Shown here piece after piece: positions 1 to 11,875 of a stretch of DNA of 64,000 nucleotides (within the stretch, counting starts at the first letter, position 1; every line of letters begins with the position of its first letter). The DNA comes from Dryas octopetala (taxonomy: Eukaryota; Streptophyta; Magnoliopsida; Rosales; Rosaceae). Where the stretch lies: contig OY992834.1 in the NCBI GenBank assembly GCA_963921425.1, forward strand, positions 25,309,923 through 25,373,922, in the 5' to 3' direction. The translations under genes were made by a program, and so were the position numbers. The notes under the pieces were generated by a model that saw nothing but the letters and a program-made list of their open reading frames with translations, made no database searches and had not been told where the DNA came from.

Positions 1-700
1 AACATTTAGAACCATACCATTACCATAAAAAAAAAAAATCTAGAAAAGAAGGGAAAAAAAAAAGATGCAATCTAGCAAGGTTTTCATTGCTAGATTATGT
101 ATGTTATAAGAGAAATAAATTATGTATGATATATATATATATTGTGTATGTTTAATGGTATATATTATATATTATAACATACATAATATATAAGAGAAAT
201 AAATGTCACTATGAATGTATAATAGGCTTAATAGCACATATCTTAGAGGTGGGGGATTAATCTTTAGAGCTCATCCAACATTGTTAGAATAAATGTCACT
301 AGTAGATACATGTTACTCACACACACACATATATATATATCATGTTACTCATATATATGTGTATATAAATACATGTTACTCAAATAATATATATATAATG
401 TTTGAAATTTTGAATATAATAAGCTTAAATATTTAGTAATTAGTAATTACAATTGGTGGGATATTCCAGTTGGAACAACTGTAGAATTGCCTCATATTTT
501 CAATTCCCTTCCCTAATAAAAAAAAAAATAGTAATTACATGTACGGAAAAATGTGGGTGTTTGTGTTACCAACTTACCATTTATGTTATTATGATACACA
601 TATATTTATAATGTACATATGTTTATATTAATATATAGTATTAGTCATCTTTTTAAAAATATATGTTATATGTATCATACTAAATAAATAATAAAATATA
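1..700. other. AT-rich intergenic DNA
   Basis: Very AT-rich sequence with short TA and CA/TA microsatellite tracts, for example around 125-180 and 315-370. I see no coding region, RNA gene or bounded mobile element here. Confidence 0.6.
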
Positions 701-724
701 TAATATGGAATAAATTGGCATAAT

Positions 725-946
725 TTAGGAAATATCGGATCGGAATGCCTTCAGAACATTTCGAAATTTTTTGGATCGGAATTCGGATCGGAATTTACAT
801 AAACATTCCAATTCCAATCCAATTTTTTTCGGAATTTTCGGATTTCGGCATTTTCGGATTCGGAATTTTCGGATTCGGAATAAAAATGAAAATTTTCGGA
901 TAGGAATCGGTCGGATTCGGATTTTCCAATCCAAATCACACCCCTA
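725..946 (-). mobile_element. hAT-type transposon end fragment
   Basis: The segment is a run of degenerate repeats of a TTTTCGGATTCGGA-like unit and finishes with CACCCCTAG at 938-946. Read from the other strand it starts TAGGGGTG, the same terminal motif as the two complete hAT elements in this window (50818-51465 and 56714-57525). Subterminal repeats next to such a terminus are typical of non-autonomous hAT elements. I find no matching left terminus, so this is one end of a decayed copy. Short open frames across it are made by the repeats and are not genes. Confidence 0.45.
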
Positions 947-1506
947 GTATATCCTATCTACTTACACTAAGTGTTGATTCAAATACAAAAGACATCAACG
1001 ACACTAATGCACTTCAATTTTCATTATTTAATACACATCAAAATTTGAATCATGTGGGGGATTGTTGGATTGATTCAAATCCATATTTCCGTTGCTATCA
1101 GTTATATTCCTCGAATATTGCAAAAAATAAAAAAGTTATATTCTTTAATACAATTAGACGTTATGCCTAGCTACCAGTTATACACCTTGAAAGCAATTAG
1201 GCGTTGCCTATTCAACAGCTTTCCTTTGACCATTCAAACTATTGGTACGTTGATATCTCTTATACCCATACAAATTTTTTAGTCTGTTGCACATTCATTG
1301 TCAAATAATCACTGTTATTCAAGATTAGCAACAATAAACTTTGTTTACATATATACACTTATGTAGAAGATATAGATGCTGATGGAATATATATTGAGCA
1401 ATATATATATCTCAATTTCCGGGAGCCTTCAGATAATCCTGCATAAAAATTTCTTGTGTATTGAGTTATTCAAGCTAAGTTCGACTCAACTAATTGAGAG
1501 TATGGC

Positions 1507-2973
1507 ATGGGCGAAATTGGCATTCTTCCAACCAAAAAAAACATGATAAAAGATCATCTTCATGTTGCGATGTTTCCATTTTCAGCCTTCGGCCATATTA
1601 TCCCTTACTTTCAACTCTCCGTAGCCTTGGCAAAATCCAAGGTCCATGTCTCCTTCATATCCACCCCAAAAAACATCGAAAGGCTCCCCGAATTCTCACC
1701 TCACTTACAATCCTTCTTACACCTGGTTCCCATTCCATTCCCTTCATCTTTGGACCCCGACTTGTTGCCCGAAGGCGCCGAGGCCACCATCGACGTACCA
1801 TTGGGAAAAATGTTCAACTTCATGGCTGCCTATGATCTCCTGCAACATCCCATCAAACACTTCATTGCGGATCAACTGCCTGATTGGGTAATATCCGATT
1901 TCGCTGCTCATTGGGTGGCTGACATTGCCAAAGAGTATGATGTACCGTTTGTTTACTTCTCTGCTTTCTCTGCCGCCAGCAGTGTCTTCTTTGGCTCGCC
2001 AGAAAATCTCTTGGGTACTTATCGAAACCAGACTCTGCCTTCTCCAGCAAGCCAGACATCGCCGCCGAAGTGGGTTACTTTTCCTTCTTTGGTTGCATTC
2101 AAAGAGCATGAGGCGATTTATGTGATTCAAAAGTTTTTTGGTTCAGAAAATTGTAGTGGGATAGGTATTGCTGCAAGGCTTGCCAAGATTATATCAGCAA
2201 GTCAAGCACTAGCCATCCGTACATGCAATGAGGTTGAAGGAGACTACTTGGAGGTGTACAAGAAAATTACTGGGAAACCTGTGATTCCCACTGGTTTGCT
2301 TCCTCGGTTAGGGGCAAAAAAGGAAATCACTATTGATGATGGGGGAGTGAATAATGTGTTCTTTGAGTGGCTTGATAAGCAAAAGCCCAGGTCAGTTGTG
2401 TTTGTGGGGTTTGGGAGTGAGTGTAAGTTGAGTAAAGAGCAAGTTTTTGAGATAGCTCATGGTTTGGAACTATCACAGCTGCCATTTCTTTGGGCACTCA
2501 GAAAACCCAGTTGGGCTGATGCTGATGCTGATGCTCTTCCTCTGGGTTTTGTTGAGAGGACAACAGAGAGAGGACTCGTTTGGATGGGATGGGTGCCCCA
2601 GATGGATATTCTGGGCCACCCTTCAATTGGGGGGTCTCTGTTTCACTCTGGATGGGGCTCTGCGATTGAGACTCTGCAGTTTGGGCATTGTCTTATTGTG
2701 TTGCCATTCATGTTTGACCAGCCTCTGAATGCAAGGCTTTTGGTGGAGAAGGGTCTGGCTGTTGAGGTGAAACGCAGGGAAGATGGGTCGTTTAGTAAAG
2801 ATGAGATAGCCAAAACACTGAGACAGGCAATGGTGGAAGAGAAAGGAGAGGAGCTGAGAAGCAATGCAAGGAAAGCTGCAGCAGTTTTTGGTGATGAGAA
2901 GCTGCACCAGGACCACTACATTGGTGCATTTGTTCATTATCTCAAAGATCATGTTAGGAAAAGGTTATCCTAG
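1507..2973 (+). CDS. UDP-glycosyltransferase, UGT91-like (488 aa)
   Basis: Family-1 glycosyltransferase, which moves a sugar from a UDP-sugar to a small molecule or to a sugar already on it, in the cytosol. The single-exon frame has 488 codons, normal for the family. Near the N-terminus AFGHIIPYF carries the catalytic His (about residue 30), and VISDF carries the partner Asp (about residue 131). The PSPG nucleotide-sugar box runs from WVPQMDIL (residue 362) through HSGWGS to FDQPLNAR (about 405). HSGW in place of the usual HCGW, and the box as a whole, resemble the UGT91 group, which includes many branch-forming glycosyl- and rhamnosyltransferases. The ATG at 1507 is chosen because it is in frame and leaves a normal N-terminus; a second in-frame Met lies at residue 13. 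A short Ala-Asp repeat at about 337-342 is encoded by GCTGAT triplication. Intact with no frameshifts. The acceptor cannot be predicted from sequence. Confidence 0.9.
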   Translation: MGEIGILPTKKNMIKDHLHVAMFPFSAFGHIIPYFQLSVALAKSKVHVSFISTPKNIERLPEFSPHLQSFLHLVPIPFPSSLDPDLLPEGAEATIDVPLGKMFNFMAAYDLLQHPIKHFIADQLPDWVISDFAAHWVADIAKEYDVPFVYFSAFSAASSVFFGSPENLLGTYRNQTLPSPASQTSPPKWVTFPSLVAFKEHEAIYVIQKFFGSENCSGIGIAARLAKIISASQALAIRTCNEVEGDYLEVYKKITGKPVIPTGLLPRLGAKKEITIDDGGVNNVFFEWLDKQKPRSVVFVGFGSECKLSKEQVFEIAHGLELSQLPFLWALRKPSWADADADALPLGFVERTTERGLVWMGWVPQMDILGHPSIGGSLFHSGWGSAIETLQFGHCLIVLPFMFDQPLNARLLVEKGLAVEVKRREDGSFSKDEIAKTLRQAMVEEKGEELRSNARKAAAVFGDEKLHQDHYIGAFVHYLKDHVRKRLS

Positions 2974-4384
2974 ATCACCCTATCAGATGATCTAGTAGCC
3001 AAGTAATTATCTAGATCACCCTGTTAGATTATCTAGTAGTTAATTAATAATATAGAATGTTACCCAAATTACATTGAGAGCATTATAGCTTGAATTTGTG
3101 TTATTAATGTTCTAGTACTTTCTTGCAAATCTTAAATATATAATTTTTTATTAAACAATTGTAGTGAGATTTGAATTCATAAATTACTGTGACAAAGTAA
3201 GACTAGATGTCAGAGTCTTTGGCCTTAAATATATAATTAGAAGTAAGCTATAATTATTAATATACCATTTTCAATGGTTTAGCTATCAGTGATATGACAA
3301 ACAGACACTACATTCATGACAAGAGTTGAACTATCTTATTTATTTTCCCCTGAATAATAAAAAAAAAAAGAATAGAATGATTTTAAATAATAGAGCCACT
3401 GGATTTTCTTGCATGGGCCTTTATGCCCAATAATAATTGGAGAGGTTGGACTGAGAGCTTGTTAAATACACAGGACACACTAGTTAGAAGCTACCATTCC
3501 AGTGTTGACTTGCTTGCTGATTCTTGATGGGGCTTGATCACATAAAAAACAACTAAAAAGAAAAATTGTATTTTATTACAATCATAATGGTTTTGTTTTC
3601 TGTTTTTCTAAATTAGAGAGAGGTAAGCGATATGGCAATACTAACAGTTGGGCTAACAAACGTGATTGAATAAGACATTTTTCAACAATGGTTGAGGTTG
3701 AAGTTGGAGGGGTAAAGTGCAAAAAAATATATCTTTCAAGTGAAAATGAGGTAAATAAGCCTTTACATAATGTTCTTTACTTTCTCTTAATTTTTCTCTT
3801 TTCCCCCATGGCCAATAAAAATAAAACTTCTCTTTTTCTCTCTTTCTCTCTTCAACTCCTCCTTAGGGAGTATTACAATCAGCCAAAACCTGGGGAACAA
3901 GCCAAGAAGAAGCCTCACCCATAGAACAGTCATAAATTATTATTTCATACCTCATAATTAAACTTACCAGAAACACATGATGATAAAAGAAAAAAGAAAA
4001 AACATGATAATAATATGGGTTAGTTTCAGTTTAGTACCCAAGTTTACTAGCTTGGAATTTCAATTTTCATACCTCATGTTTAAAATCTTGCAATGTCATA
4101 CCTCAACTTTTCAATTTGTTAATTGCAATGTCGTATCTCCGTCAGTATGTAGTATGTGATAATATTGCAGCAAAACTACAAAAGTCATAGATTGTGAAGA
4201 AGAAGAGAAAAGAACAGAGAAAATCAGAGAGAAAATGATTTTCTTGTTTTCATTAGTCTAAAATGAATTGTTACATTAAAAAAGGATCTAGAGGGTTTAT
4301 ATGCTTGAGCAGCAAATGCTTTGCCTCTAACAAACTAAATGTTGGGTCAGCAATGCTGACTCAATGTTGACTTAGCCAATCCTT
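2974..4384. other. Intergenic DNA downstream of the UGT gene
   Basis: AT-rich sequence without a supported gene. Near 3160-3230 there is a stretch resembling a decayed tRNA-derived SINE, and 4020-4160 looks like one arm of a foldback element, but neither has a clear boundary. Sequence at about 4160-4380 lies just beyond the polypurine tract of the copia remnant and may hold its degraded LTR. Confidence 0.35.
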
Positions 4385-6850
4385 CCCCCCCCCCCCCCCA
4401 AACCCAACCCAAACCTTTGCTTTGGTACGCATGGCTCTAGGCAAAGGAGAAGAGAGAGCCTTAGTCAAAATATCTACTAGCTGCATAGAACTGGAAACAA
4501 ATTTCAACTTAATGTCACCTCTTGTAACTCTTTCTCGTACAAAATGAAAATCAATTTCAATATGTATAGCTCTGGAATGGAAGACAGGATTAGATGAAAG
4601 AGATATGGCAGAGAGATTAATTATCACAATTTCAAATCTAGAGCAGCAGTCACATCCATGGCTCTGTATTCTGCTTGTAGAGGATCTAGATATTGTAGGT
4701 TGTCTCTTGGGCACAAAGAAACAAGATTATGTCCAAGGAACACAACATAGCATGTGGTAGACCTTCTCTCATTTGGATCTCCTTTCCAATCAGCATCACT
4801 ATATGCATGCATTCAAATGAGGCAGACCCAGTTTAAAATGAAAACCATAGTCCAAAGTACCTTGAACATATCTAAAAATCCTCTTGACAGCTTTCTCATG
4901 AACATCTATAGGAGCTAGCATAAACTAGCACACAGTGTTGACAACAAATTCTATATCAAGTCTGGTAAATATAATGTACTGCAGACCACCAACAATACTT
5001 CTTTACTGAGAAGGATCACTAAGAGGGATACCATCTGTCTTGAGAAGCTTGACATTTGGAAGACAAGGTGAAGAACATGGTCTACAATCAGACATACCAT
5101 CCTTGGAAAGAATATCATTTGCATATTTTTTCTGATTAACAAATATGCTTGTAGCAGATGAAAAAATATGCAGTCCCTAAGAAATAGTTTAATGCACGAA
5201 GATTATCAAACTCCAAAGACAATTGATTAGTAACCTCTTGAATAGCTTTAGGATCATTCCAAGTGAGAAAGGTGTCATCCACATAAAGCTACAAAATCTC
5301 AAAATACTGACCATGACATCGTACAAAGAGAGATGAGTCTGCATAGGATGCTTGAAAACCAAGACAAGGTAGATGACTAGTAAAGCGTTAATTCCAAGCT
5401 CTAGGGTCCTGTTGAAGACCATAAAGAGATTTCTCAAGCTTGCAAACATAATGAGGATGAGCTTGGTCCACAAAACCAGGTGGCTGTACGTTGCATATAA
5501 ACTTCATCATAAAGCAATCCATATAATTGCTTTAAAAGACAGGTGAAACTGAGTGGCTAAGGCCAGAATAACTCTCACATTGGCATGCTTTATCACAGGG
5601 CTAAAAGTCTCATTATAGTTTAGACCAGCTTCTTGACTAAAACCTTAGGCTACCAATTTAGCCTTATGTCTTGCAACAGTTGTTGATGTTAATGTCTAAG
5701 TGATAACCAAAACTTCCCTGGAAGTTTCTGCTAAACAAAGCTCAAGCTACTAAAATCTCTGCTGAACAAAGCCAAGCTTCTTAATTCTCTGCTGATCGAA
5801 GCTTTAGCTTTAACGGACATAATTTTGCTGCAATTTCTGCTTTATGCTATTTCGTTGTTAAGACTTCTAAGTTGGATGGTTGAATACTCAAGCCCACATA
5901 GTGGCTGAGATCACTTCCACAAGATATTTATGTTGTTCAAGTACTTTATGCATTATGATATATATCACAAGGAGTAGATGAGATCAAATACTGATTTCAC
6001 TACTCACATCAGAAAACTCTCTCAACTCTCTCTAATTAAATATCTGTGTGCTTATTGTTTTGTGTGAGAAAGCTTGTAAGCTTAGAATCAAATCCAACAA
6101 CAGTGCCATCAGGATTCTTTTTACGTCTATACACCCATTTGAAATTTGGGATTTCCGCATTTGAAACCCACTAGATTCTTGTGAGGAGGTAAAGGAACTA
6201 ATTTCCAGGTGCCTTGCTTCTGCAAGGCTTCATACTCCTCCGACATAGCCTGTTGCCATTGTGGAATACAAGCAGCAGAGGCAAATCTTTGTGGTTCAAA
6301 AGTATTAGGATCAAGAGCAAGCTGTGCAAGAAAAGCCTTGGGTTTAAAAATGCCAGATATAAATCTGGTTTGCATAGAATAAGAGTTAATTAAGTGGGGC
6401 AAGAGGCGAATCTACAGGATAGAGAAGAAATTGGTAAAGTGGAATGTGGTAAAGGAGCAGTGGGATTGGGAAAAGGTGTAGTATGAATTGGAGAAGGTAA
6501 AGATGGACTATGATTTGGTGAAGATATAGGTGTAATTTGACCTGGTGAAGATATAGGTATAGTATGATCCGGTGTAGTCTGGGTTGCAGGTGGTGATAGT
6601 GAAGATAGGGTATGAGATTGTACTGGTGTGGAAGGAAAGCCATGATAATTGAACAGGGAAAGAGTCTAAGTAACATCTGGTCCGGGTGTGTACCTTGGCA
6701 ATGAAATATCAGTAGAACCAAGAGAACCTTTTGTAGATAAAGGGGTAGAAACTGTATCTGTGGATGGAGAGTGTTGAACCAAAAAATTTCAAAAAAAAAA
6801 AAAGAAAAAAAAAAGATATAAGAGTGTGGATATGGATAGAAGCCCCACAT
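4385..6850 (-). mobile_element. Decayed Ty1/copia retrotransposon (pol 3' half)
   Basis: On the minus strand the order is that of a copia polyprotein: a Pro/Ser-rich linker after integrase (about 6800-6420); the start of reverse transcriptase with EALQKQGTWKLVPLP (about 6230-6180); RT with NPDGTVARHKAKL interrupted by a solo LTR; a degraded LYVDDTF region near 5270; RNase H with YSDADWKGDP and RRSTT (about 4810-4730); and the C-terminal motif VDILTKALSSP (about 4490-4455). It ends in a G-rich tract on the minus strand (15 C on the plus strand at 4385-4399), fitting a polypurine tract. Several frameshifts and stops break the frame. No LTR pair could be defined. Confidence 0.8.
5681..6099. mobile_element. 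Solo LTR nested in the copia remnant (419 bp)
   Basis: The segment begins TGTTGATG and ends TCCAACA, the TG...CA termini of an LTR, and is bordered by a perfect 5-bp duplication ACAGT at 5676-5680 and 6100-6104. Removing it and one ACAGT restores the copia reverse transcriptase reading ...NPDGTVARHKAKL... on the minus strand, so the insertion boundary is exact. There is no internal domain or second LTR, so it is most likely the product of recombination between two LTRs. Confidence 0.85.
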
Positions 6851-7140
6851 TGGAGCGTTTAAATAAGAGTTTGAAAAATATGAGATAGAAGAGGAGATAA
6901 CATTCAGTTTATCTAAAAACTTGTTATTCTCAATTTGAATTAAGCAAGCAAGATTAGATAAAGTGGCCGGAGTTTGATTTCAAACAAGAGGCTAACTCCA
7001 TCTCAAACTCATCTCTTAAAGTAGATTGAGTTGAGGAAAAGATCCAGAGAAAAAAGAAAAACGACGTCAAGAGGCTGAGGAAAAGAAGGAGTGGAAAGGA
7101 AGAGTGCAGTAGTTGTCCTTCTATGCCACAATGTTCATCT

Positions 7141-7420
7141 CTATTTTAGGATTCAACCAGAATTCTCCTCCAATGGCGTGTTGAATCAAGTCTTTGGATT
7201 CGACAGAGTCCGTTCAAGGTGGCCTTTGGATTCGTTTAGAATCCTCTCAAGATAGCTCTTGGATTTGGTTAGAATCCTCTCAAGATGGTATTTGGATTCG
7301 GTTAGAATCCTCTCAAGACAACTTTGGATTCGGCTGGATCCACAAAAAAAATGGATTCAACTGAATCCCAAAAAATGGATTTGGCTAAATCCTAAAAAAT
7401 GGGATTGGGCTGGATCCATA
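7141..7420 (+). repeat. Degenerate tandem repeat around TTGGATTCGG
   Basis: About seven imperfect copies of a roughly 30-40-base unit of the form TTTGGATTCGGTTAGAATCCTCTCAAGA. In each copy GGATTC is followed by GAATCC, giving a small inverted pair. The later copies (7340-7420) are shorter and A-rich. A 77-codon frame across it is a by-product of the repeat. Confidence 0.6.
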
Positions 7421-7574
7421 TTCCTCAAAATGGCACTATTAAATTACCATAGAGGAAACATTCTTTGCTTTCAGTGGGCAAACCAAACATAAAAAGGAAT
7501 GGATGGCCTTCTTGCTCTCTGTGTCATTTACAAATCAGAAAGGATGGAAGCTTTCACTAATTACAAGAGAAAAG

Positions 7575-7597
7575 TATATATATATATATATATATAT
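7575..7597. repeat. (TA)n microsatellite
   Basis: An uninterrupted run of TA dinucleotides. Confidence 0.9.
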
Positions 7598-7649
7598 GGG
7601 ATAGGATCAAGGGACATATTTTGACAAACATTTTAACAAATGTTTTGAG

Positions 7650-7990
7650 CCTTTAGAATGACAACTCCATCCCCCTCACCCAGCCTGACCCACCCCATTC
7701 TCGAACGACGACTCCTTCCCCGCCTCTGTCACGACGACACCTCCTTCTGCCTGGTTGACAGGAAGCCTCTACCGCTGCCCAAGTTCGGCCCCAAGTGGCA
7801 GTTCCAACATCAGCGTTGTCAAAACCCTCCGGCCACCGGTACGTAACCCTCTCCCCCCACACCGGCCTCCCCCCGCGCCGCATCTTTCTCTCCCTCTCTA
7901 TTTTTCTCTCTATTCTATTCTCTCTCTGGAAACGGCTTCAAAGAGGCAAGACGGGGGTGGGGGTTGGGTGTGGGAGGGTTTTGTGGATTT
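7650..7990. other. Unidentified GC-richer segment
   Basis: A stretch clearly richer in G+C than its surroundings, open in several frames for 60-90 codons on both strands. At about 7839 an ACCGGTACGTAAC sequence could be a splice donor, which together with an ATG at 7658 would allow a short first exon. I recognise no protein family in any frame. It may be a captured or decayed gene fragment; I would not call it a gene. Confidence 0.25.
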
Positions 7991-8019
7991 TTTTTTTGTA
8001 GTTTCATTAAGTTTTTTTT

Positions 8020-8845
8020 TATAATTATAATTATAATTATTTTATTTTTTATAATTGTTTTTTAAGCAAAGAGACATTTTTGCCTCTCAAAATTTGTATT
8101 TTCTATCGAAATTCCTTAATTGATCCAAACAGAAAATTTGGGATCCTTAATTGGAACAAAGTGAATGTGACATCCTCAACTGCGACTAGGGGAATAGTTG
8201 GAGTGTTTTTGCTAAAAATATCCTAGTAAATTATTTATATATATATATCTATATATATATTAAATAAATAACATTTTTGTCATGCAAGTATGAATAGTTT
8301 CATATATACAAATAAATAAGGGTATTAGTAATTAGAATCTTGGAATGTTGGTCATGCTCGTGGTATTGGTCAGACTGCAATCAATCAGTATGCTATGTAT
8401 TCATGAAAAGTTAGTGCACAGAAAAAATTAAAGTGCCTCGTTCTATTGTGCCCTAATTGATGTTCCCCTCCCTCACTATATAATGCAAAGCTTGTTGTGG
8501 TGGTGGTGATGGTTATGGTGGCCGCTTACTCTTCCTCTGCATCTTCTCACCTTCTTCACTACCCTTTATTTTCTTCACTTTTCTACTCTCCCACCTTTGT
8601 TTTGTTCTTCAACCGCTCCCCTCCCAGGGAGTTTGATTTGTTGAGTCTCTGATGTACTTTAGACTTCGTCATATTTGTATAACTATTTATAGCTGATGTT
8701 GGGTTATGTCAAAAATAAAAAGCATATTCTTATTTTTGGAATTGGAGGTCTTGGGAAATTACACAAATAAAGAGAAGCTGTACGATAAAAAACATTTTTT
8801 CATTAGTTAAAAAGAGAAGAAGAATTAAGATAGACGACTACAAGG

Positions 8846-8879
<34 letters not shown>

Positions 8880-9081
8880 CTGGTCAAATTTCATGCATGG
8901 ATTCACTCAAACACCATTCTAGGGCCAGCATATTAGTAGCTAATAAACTTCGAGAGTTACATAGTAATTAACAATTAAATCAAGATAAATCAACATTGAA
9001 CGCAACTGGAAGGACATTCTGACACCACTTAAATGTCGAAAAAACAACACCTCCAAATCATGCAGAAGTCAGAAGACTGGA
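8020..9081. other. Intergenic DNA with a (TA)n tract
   Basis: AT-rich DNA with a TA microsatellite at about 8849-8877 and no supported gene. Confidence 0.5.
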
Positions 9082-10092
9082 TGTAGCAACCCAAATTTTC
9101 GGCTTATGATAATTTTTTTATCTAAGTTTTTCAACTTTGTTCTTAAGGTTTGTTTAAAGGAATTGAAAATTTCCTTATACGTTGTTTAACTGACTTAGAC
9201 CTTTGGTTGTGGTTCTAGAACTTAGTCGTTTGGAAGTGAATTTTGGAAAAGGAAATTCAAGAGTTTGGTGATTATTAAGTTTATTTTCATTTTTCAGAAT
9301 TAAATTATGAGAGGAGAATTTTTCATAATTTTTTTGGAATTTATTTGACTATTTTGAAGTCCTATAAAATTAGTACTCTGTGAGACGAGTCCGTAGGATT
9401 TTTCAGAGAATTATTTGAAGTCCCGAGCTATTTTTAGTGAATTTTCAAAGTTTGGAGAAATTAGAAAAAAATAAGAAAAAGTGAAAAGAAAAAGGAATTG
9501 CTGACTAGGACTAACAACATGTGATGTGGCGCACTACCATCCGCCCAGACTAGCTGACATGACGCCACTAGGTGCTAACACACGCACGCACATAGAAACT
9601 CTCTTTTGATCTGAACCGTTGAGGTTCATTAAATAGGATTTAATCCCAGTCGTCCATACCATGTAAAGGGACCGGTCAGTCAAACCTGGTCAACCTTGAC
9701 CCGCGTGTTTTCTATCTGGGCCAGCCCGCCTGTTTCGTCTCACAAACTGGGTGACCCGCCCGGAATTTCTTGACTCAGTTCGATTTTTCCCTCTTGTTAG
9801 TGTGTTTTTAGGTGTTTTTGTCCCACATTGAAAACTTACAATTTCTTCCCAACCTCTTGTGTCTATAAATAAAGATCATTAATTGTACCTCATTTTCACT
9901 TGCACCATCAAATAGAGTTTGAGAGCTCATCACTTTAACTTTGGTTTCTCTCTCTCTTTCTAGAAAGATTATTATTCTTTCTATTCTGGAGCAAGCTCAT
10001 ATTTTTAAGAAGCTCCCTTCTAGCAAAATATTTTGAAGTCTTCTCTTTGAGAAAAAGTCCTTAGTTAAAGCCTAGCTAAGGAGGTCTACAAC

Positions 10093-10246
10093 GGGTAAGG
10101 ATCTCCTGTCCCCAAATCCCCATGTCCCCTCTCACATATTTTGAAAAAAAATATTTTAAGTAAAACAAGAATTATGAAAAGACCCTCAAAATCTGTGAGA
10201 GGGGACATGGAGGGACATGAGATTTGGGAACAGAAGATCTCTACCC
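10093..10246. mobile_element. 154-bp Mutator-type MITE in the gypsy LTR
   Basis: A foldback element beginning GGGTAAGGATCTCC and ending with the complement (GGAGATCT-like ...CTACCC), with arms of roughly 50 bases. It has a perfect 9-bp target duplication GTCTACAAC at 10084-10092 and 10247-10255. Nine-base duplications with long arms are typical of Mutator-like (MULE) MITEs. Confidence 0.85.
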
Positions 10247-10784
10247 GTCTACAACCGAGTAAGTGTTCTAAACTTTCATATTTATTTTTTTTAGGCTTTT
10301 AATTTTAGTCTTGCATGTTTGATTAAGTAAATTGAATTTATTTATTAATTAAGCATGCTTAGTTGTAGCCTTAATTTGGAGATTTAATTAAAGGCTAATG
10401 GCATGCTAGGCTTAGCATGTTTCTATTATAGAGATTAAGTTGAATATAAGTTATTATTCAACCTTGATTAATTAGTAGCTTATTTTGGAGATTATGCTAA
10501 TTAATTAAGATACTTGGATAGTACTTACGGTTGACCTATCCTAAACTAATTCCTAGAGTTTTCTGGGGACGTATGACCTAAAAGGAAGGGTCATGATGAG
10601 ATTTTGTTGAACTTAACTTTTAACTAAGTTGTCATTTATCGGACACTGAAAGGACCAGTTACCGAAGAATTTTTTGAGACATGACAAAAAAGAAGATGGA
10701 TTTGAGACAGATGAGGATGCATAGGCAAGAAGAACATTGGATTCCAGGTAGGGAGATTTATCCAACATTCCTGACTGTGGACTC

Positions 10785-10822
<38 letters not shown>

Positions 10823-10840
10823 TTTTAAATTGTTATAACA

Positions 10841-10882
<42 letters not shown>
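10785..10882. repeat. (TG)n and (ATT)n microsatellites
   Basis: A TG run at 10785-10821 followed 20 bases later by an ATT run at 10842-10882. A 71-codon frame over them is not a gene. Confidence 0.95.
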
Positions 10883-11719
10883 GGGTTGGAGAATAAAAGT
10901 TACAAAAGTAACCTAAGGTTCAAATCCCTAAAACTTCTAGAAGCGGTGCAATTAAGGTGTTGTGAAGGGCTTAACCAAACCATTACGTTGCAACGTGGGT
11001 TTGGATTGACATATGCTCATAACTTATAGGTGGCAGGTGATATGGTTATTCAATTGAGAGTTCTTACCTCTGTTGACCTTGGCACTCTCACTATGGTAAC
11101 TATTTCTTTTGATTATAGCTGGTCGTAGTTGTACCTAACGTGTATCGACCATCATGTATGAATTATTTGTTATGAACTTACATGTTTATAATATTGTTGT
11201 ACAACCGAGTAATAAATATTTTGAAAGGATTTCAAATATAAGGTTTTGAAGAACTTATTTTGGATGATTTAAGGATTCGACAGAAAATGATTTCTATTAT
11301 GTTTTTCATTGGAAAAGGATTTAGAGGTTTTCAAACTTAGCAGGGTCCCTTGAGGGGAGTTATGATTGTATGTGATGCTTATCCCCTGCATACTTTTTGT
11401 TCCTTGTTTATTGGATGTTTTTATAGGTACGAAGCACGGTAAAGAGACAATCTTGGACGAGGGTCGAGCATAGCAGCATCGTGTGAGACTCGTCAACTTC
11501 TTAGATTCAAATGGTGATGTCATTTAATTGTTTTTCATGTGTCAAGTATATTTTAAATGATTTTTCCTCCATTGTTTGGTGATTGTTTTGAGCTATCTAC
11601 TTGGATATTACGTGTTGCATAGTTTTAGAACCTTTATTTTATTTTTGCTATGTATTTCGAATTTATTTAATTCTTCAAAGTTGCAATGAATTACCGTAAC
11701 CTTGAAAAAATTATAGAAT

Positions 11720-11875
11720 ATAACCGATACACCGCCACGTGGTATAACCAATCCAATATGTAAGGGTATTATTGGAGAATGTGTTTATATTAGTAGGGTA
11801 TAGTATTAATAACATTTATTAATATTATAACACATAAACTGATTATACCAAGTGTCAATATATCGGTTACACATA
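11720..11875. repeat. Imperfect foldback element
   Basis: TATAACCGATAC...CGTGGTATAACC near 11722-11752 pairs with the reverse complement of GATTATACCAAGTG...ATCGGTTACA near 11838-11868. The arms are about 40 bases with several mismatches. No target duplication could be assigned. Confidence 0.4.

Larger units (their letters stand above)
9082..11690 (+). repeat. Ty3/gypsy-type LTR, solo or truncated
   Basis: Starts TGTAGCAACCCAAATTTTCGG at 9082, the form of LTR start (TGTARCRWCCCAA) common in plant chromovirus-type gypsy elements. A TATA-like TATAAATA is at 9864-9871, followed by a CT-rich leader. A second copy of the same family lies on the minus strand at about 35850-36224; the first few hundred bases align clearly. 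I could not find the 3' end or a target duplication, so the right boundary is approximate. No gag or pol follows, so this is a solo LTR or a fragment. A MITE is inserted at 10093-10246. Confidence 0.6.

Noticed and set aside
1744..2952. Minus-strand and alternative-frame readings in the UGT gene
   Set aside because: Shadows of the intact 488-codon glycosyltransferase.
10681..10896. 71-codon frame with CVCV and poly-Leu runs
   Set aside because: It is a translation of the TG and ATT microsatellites.
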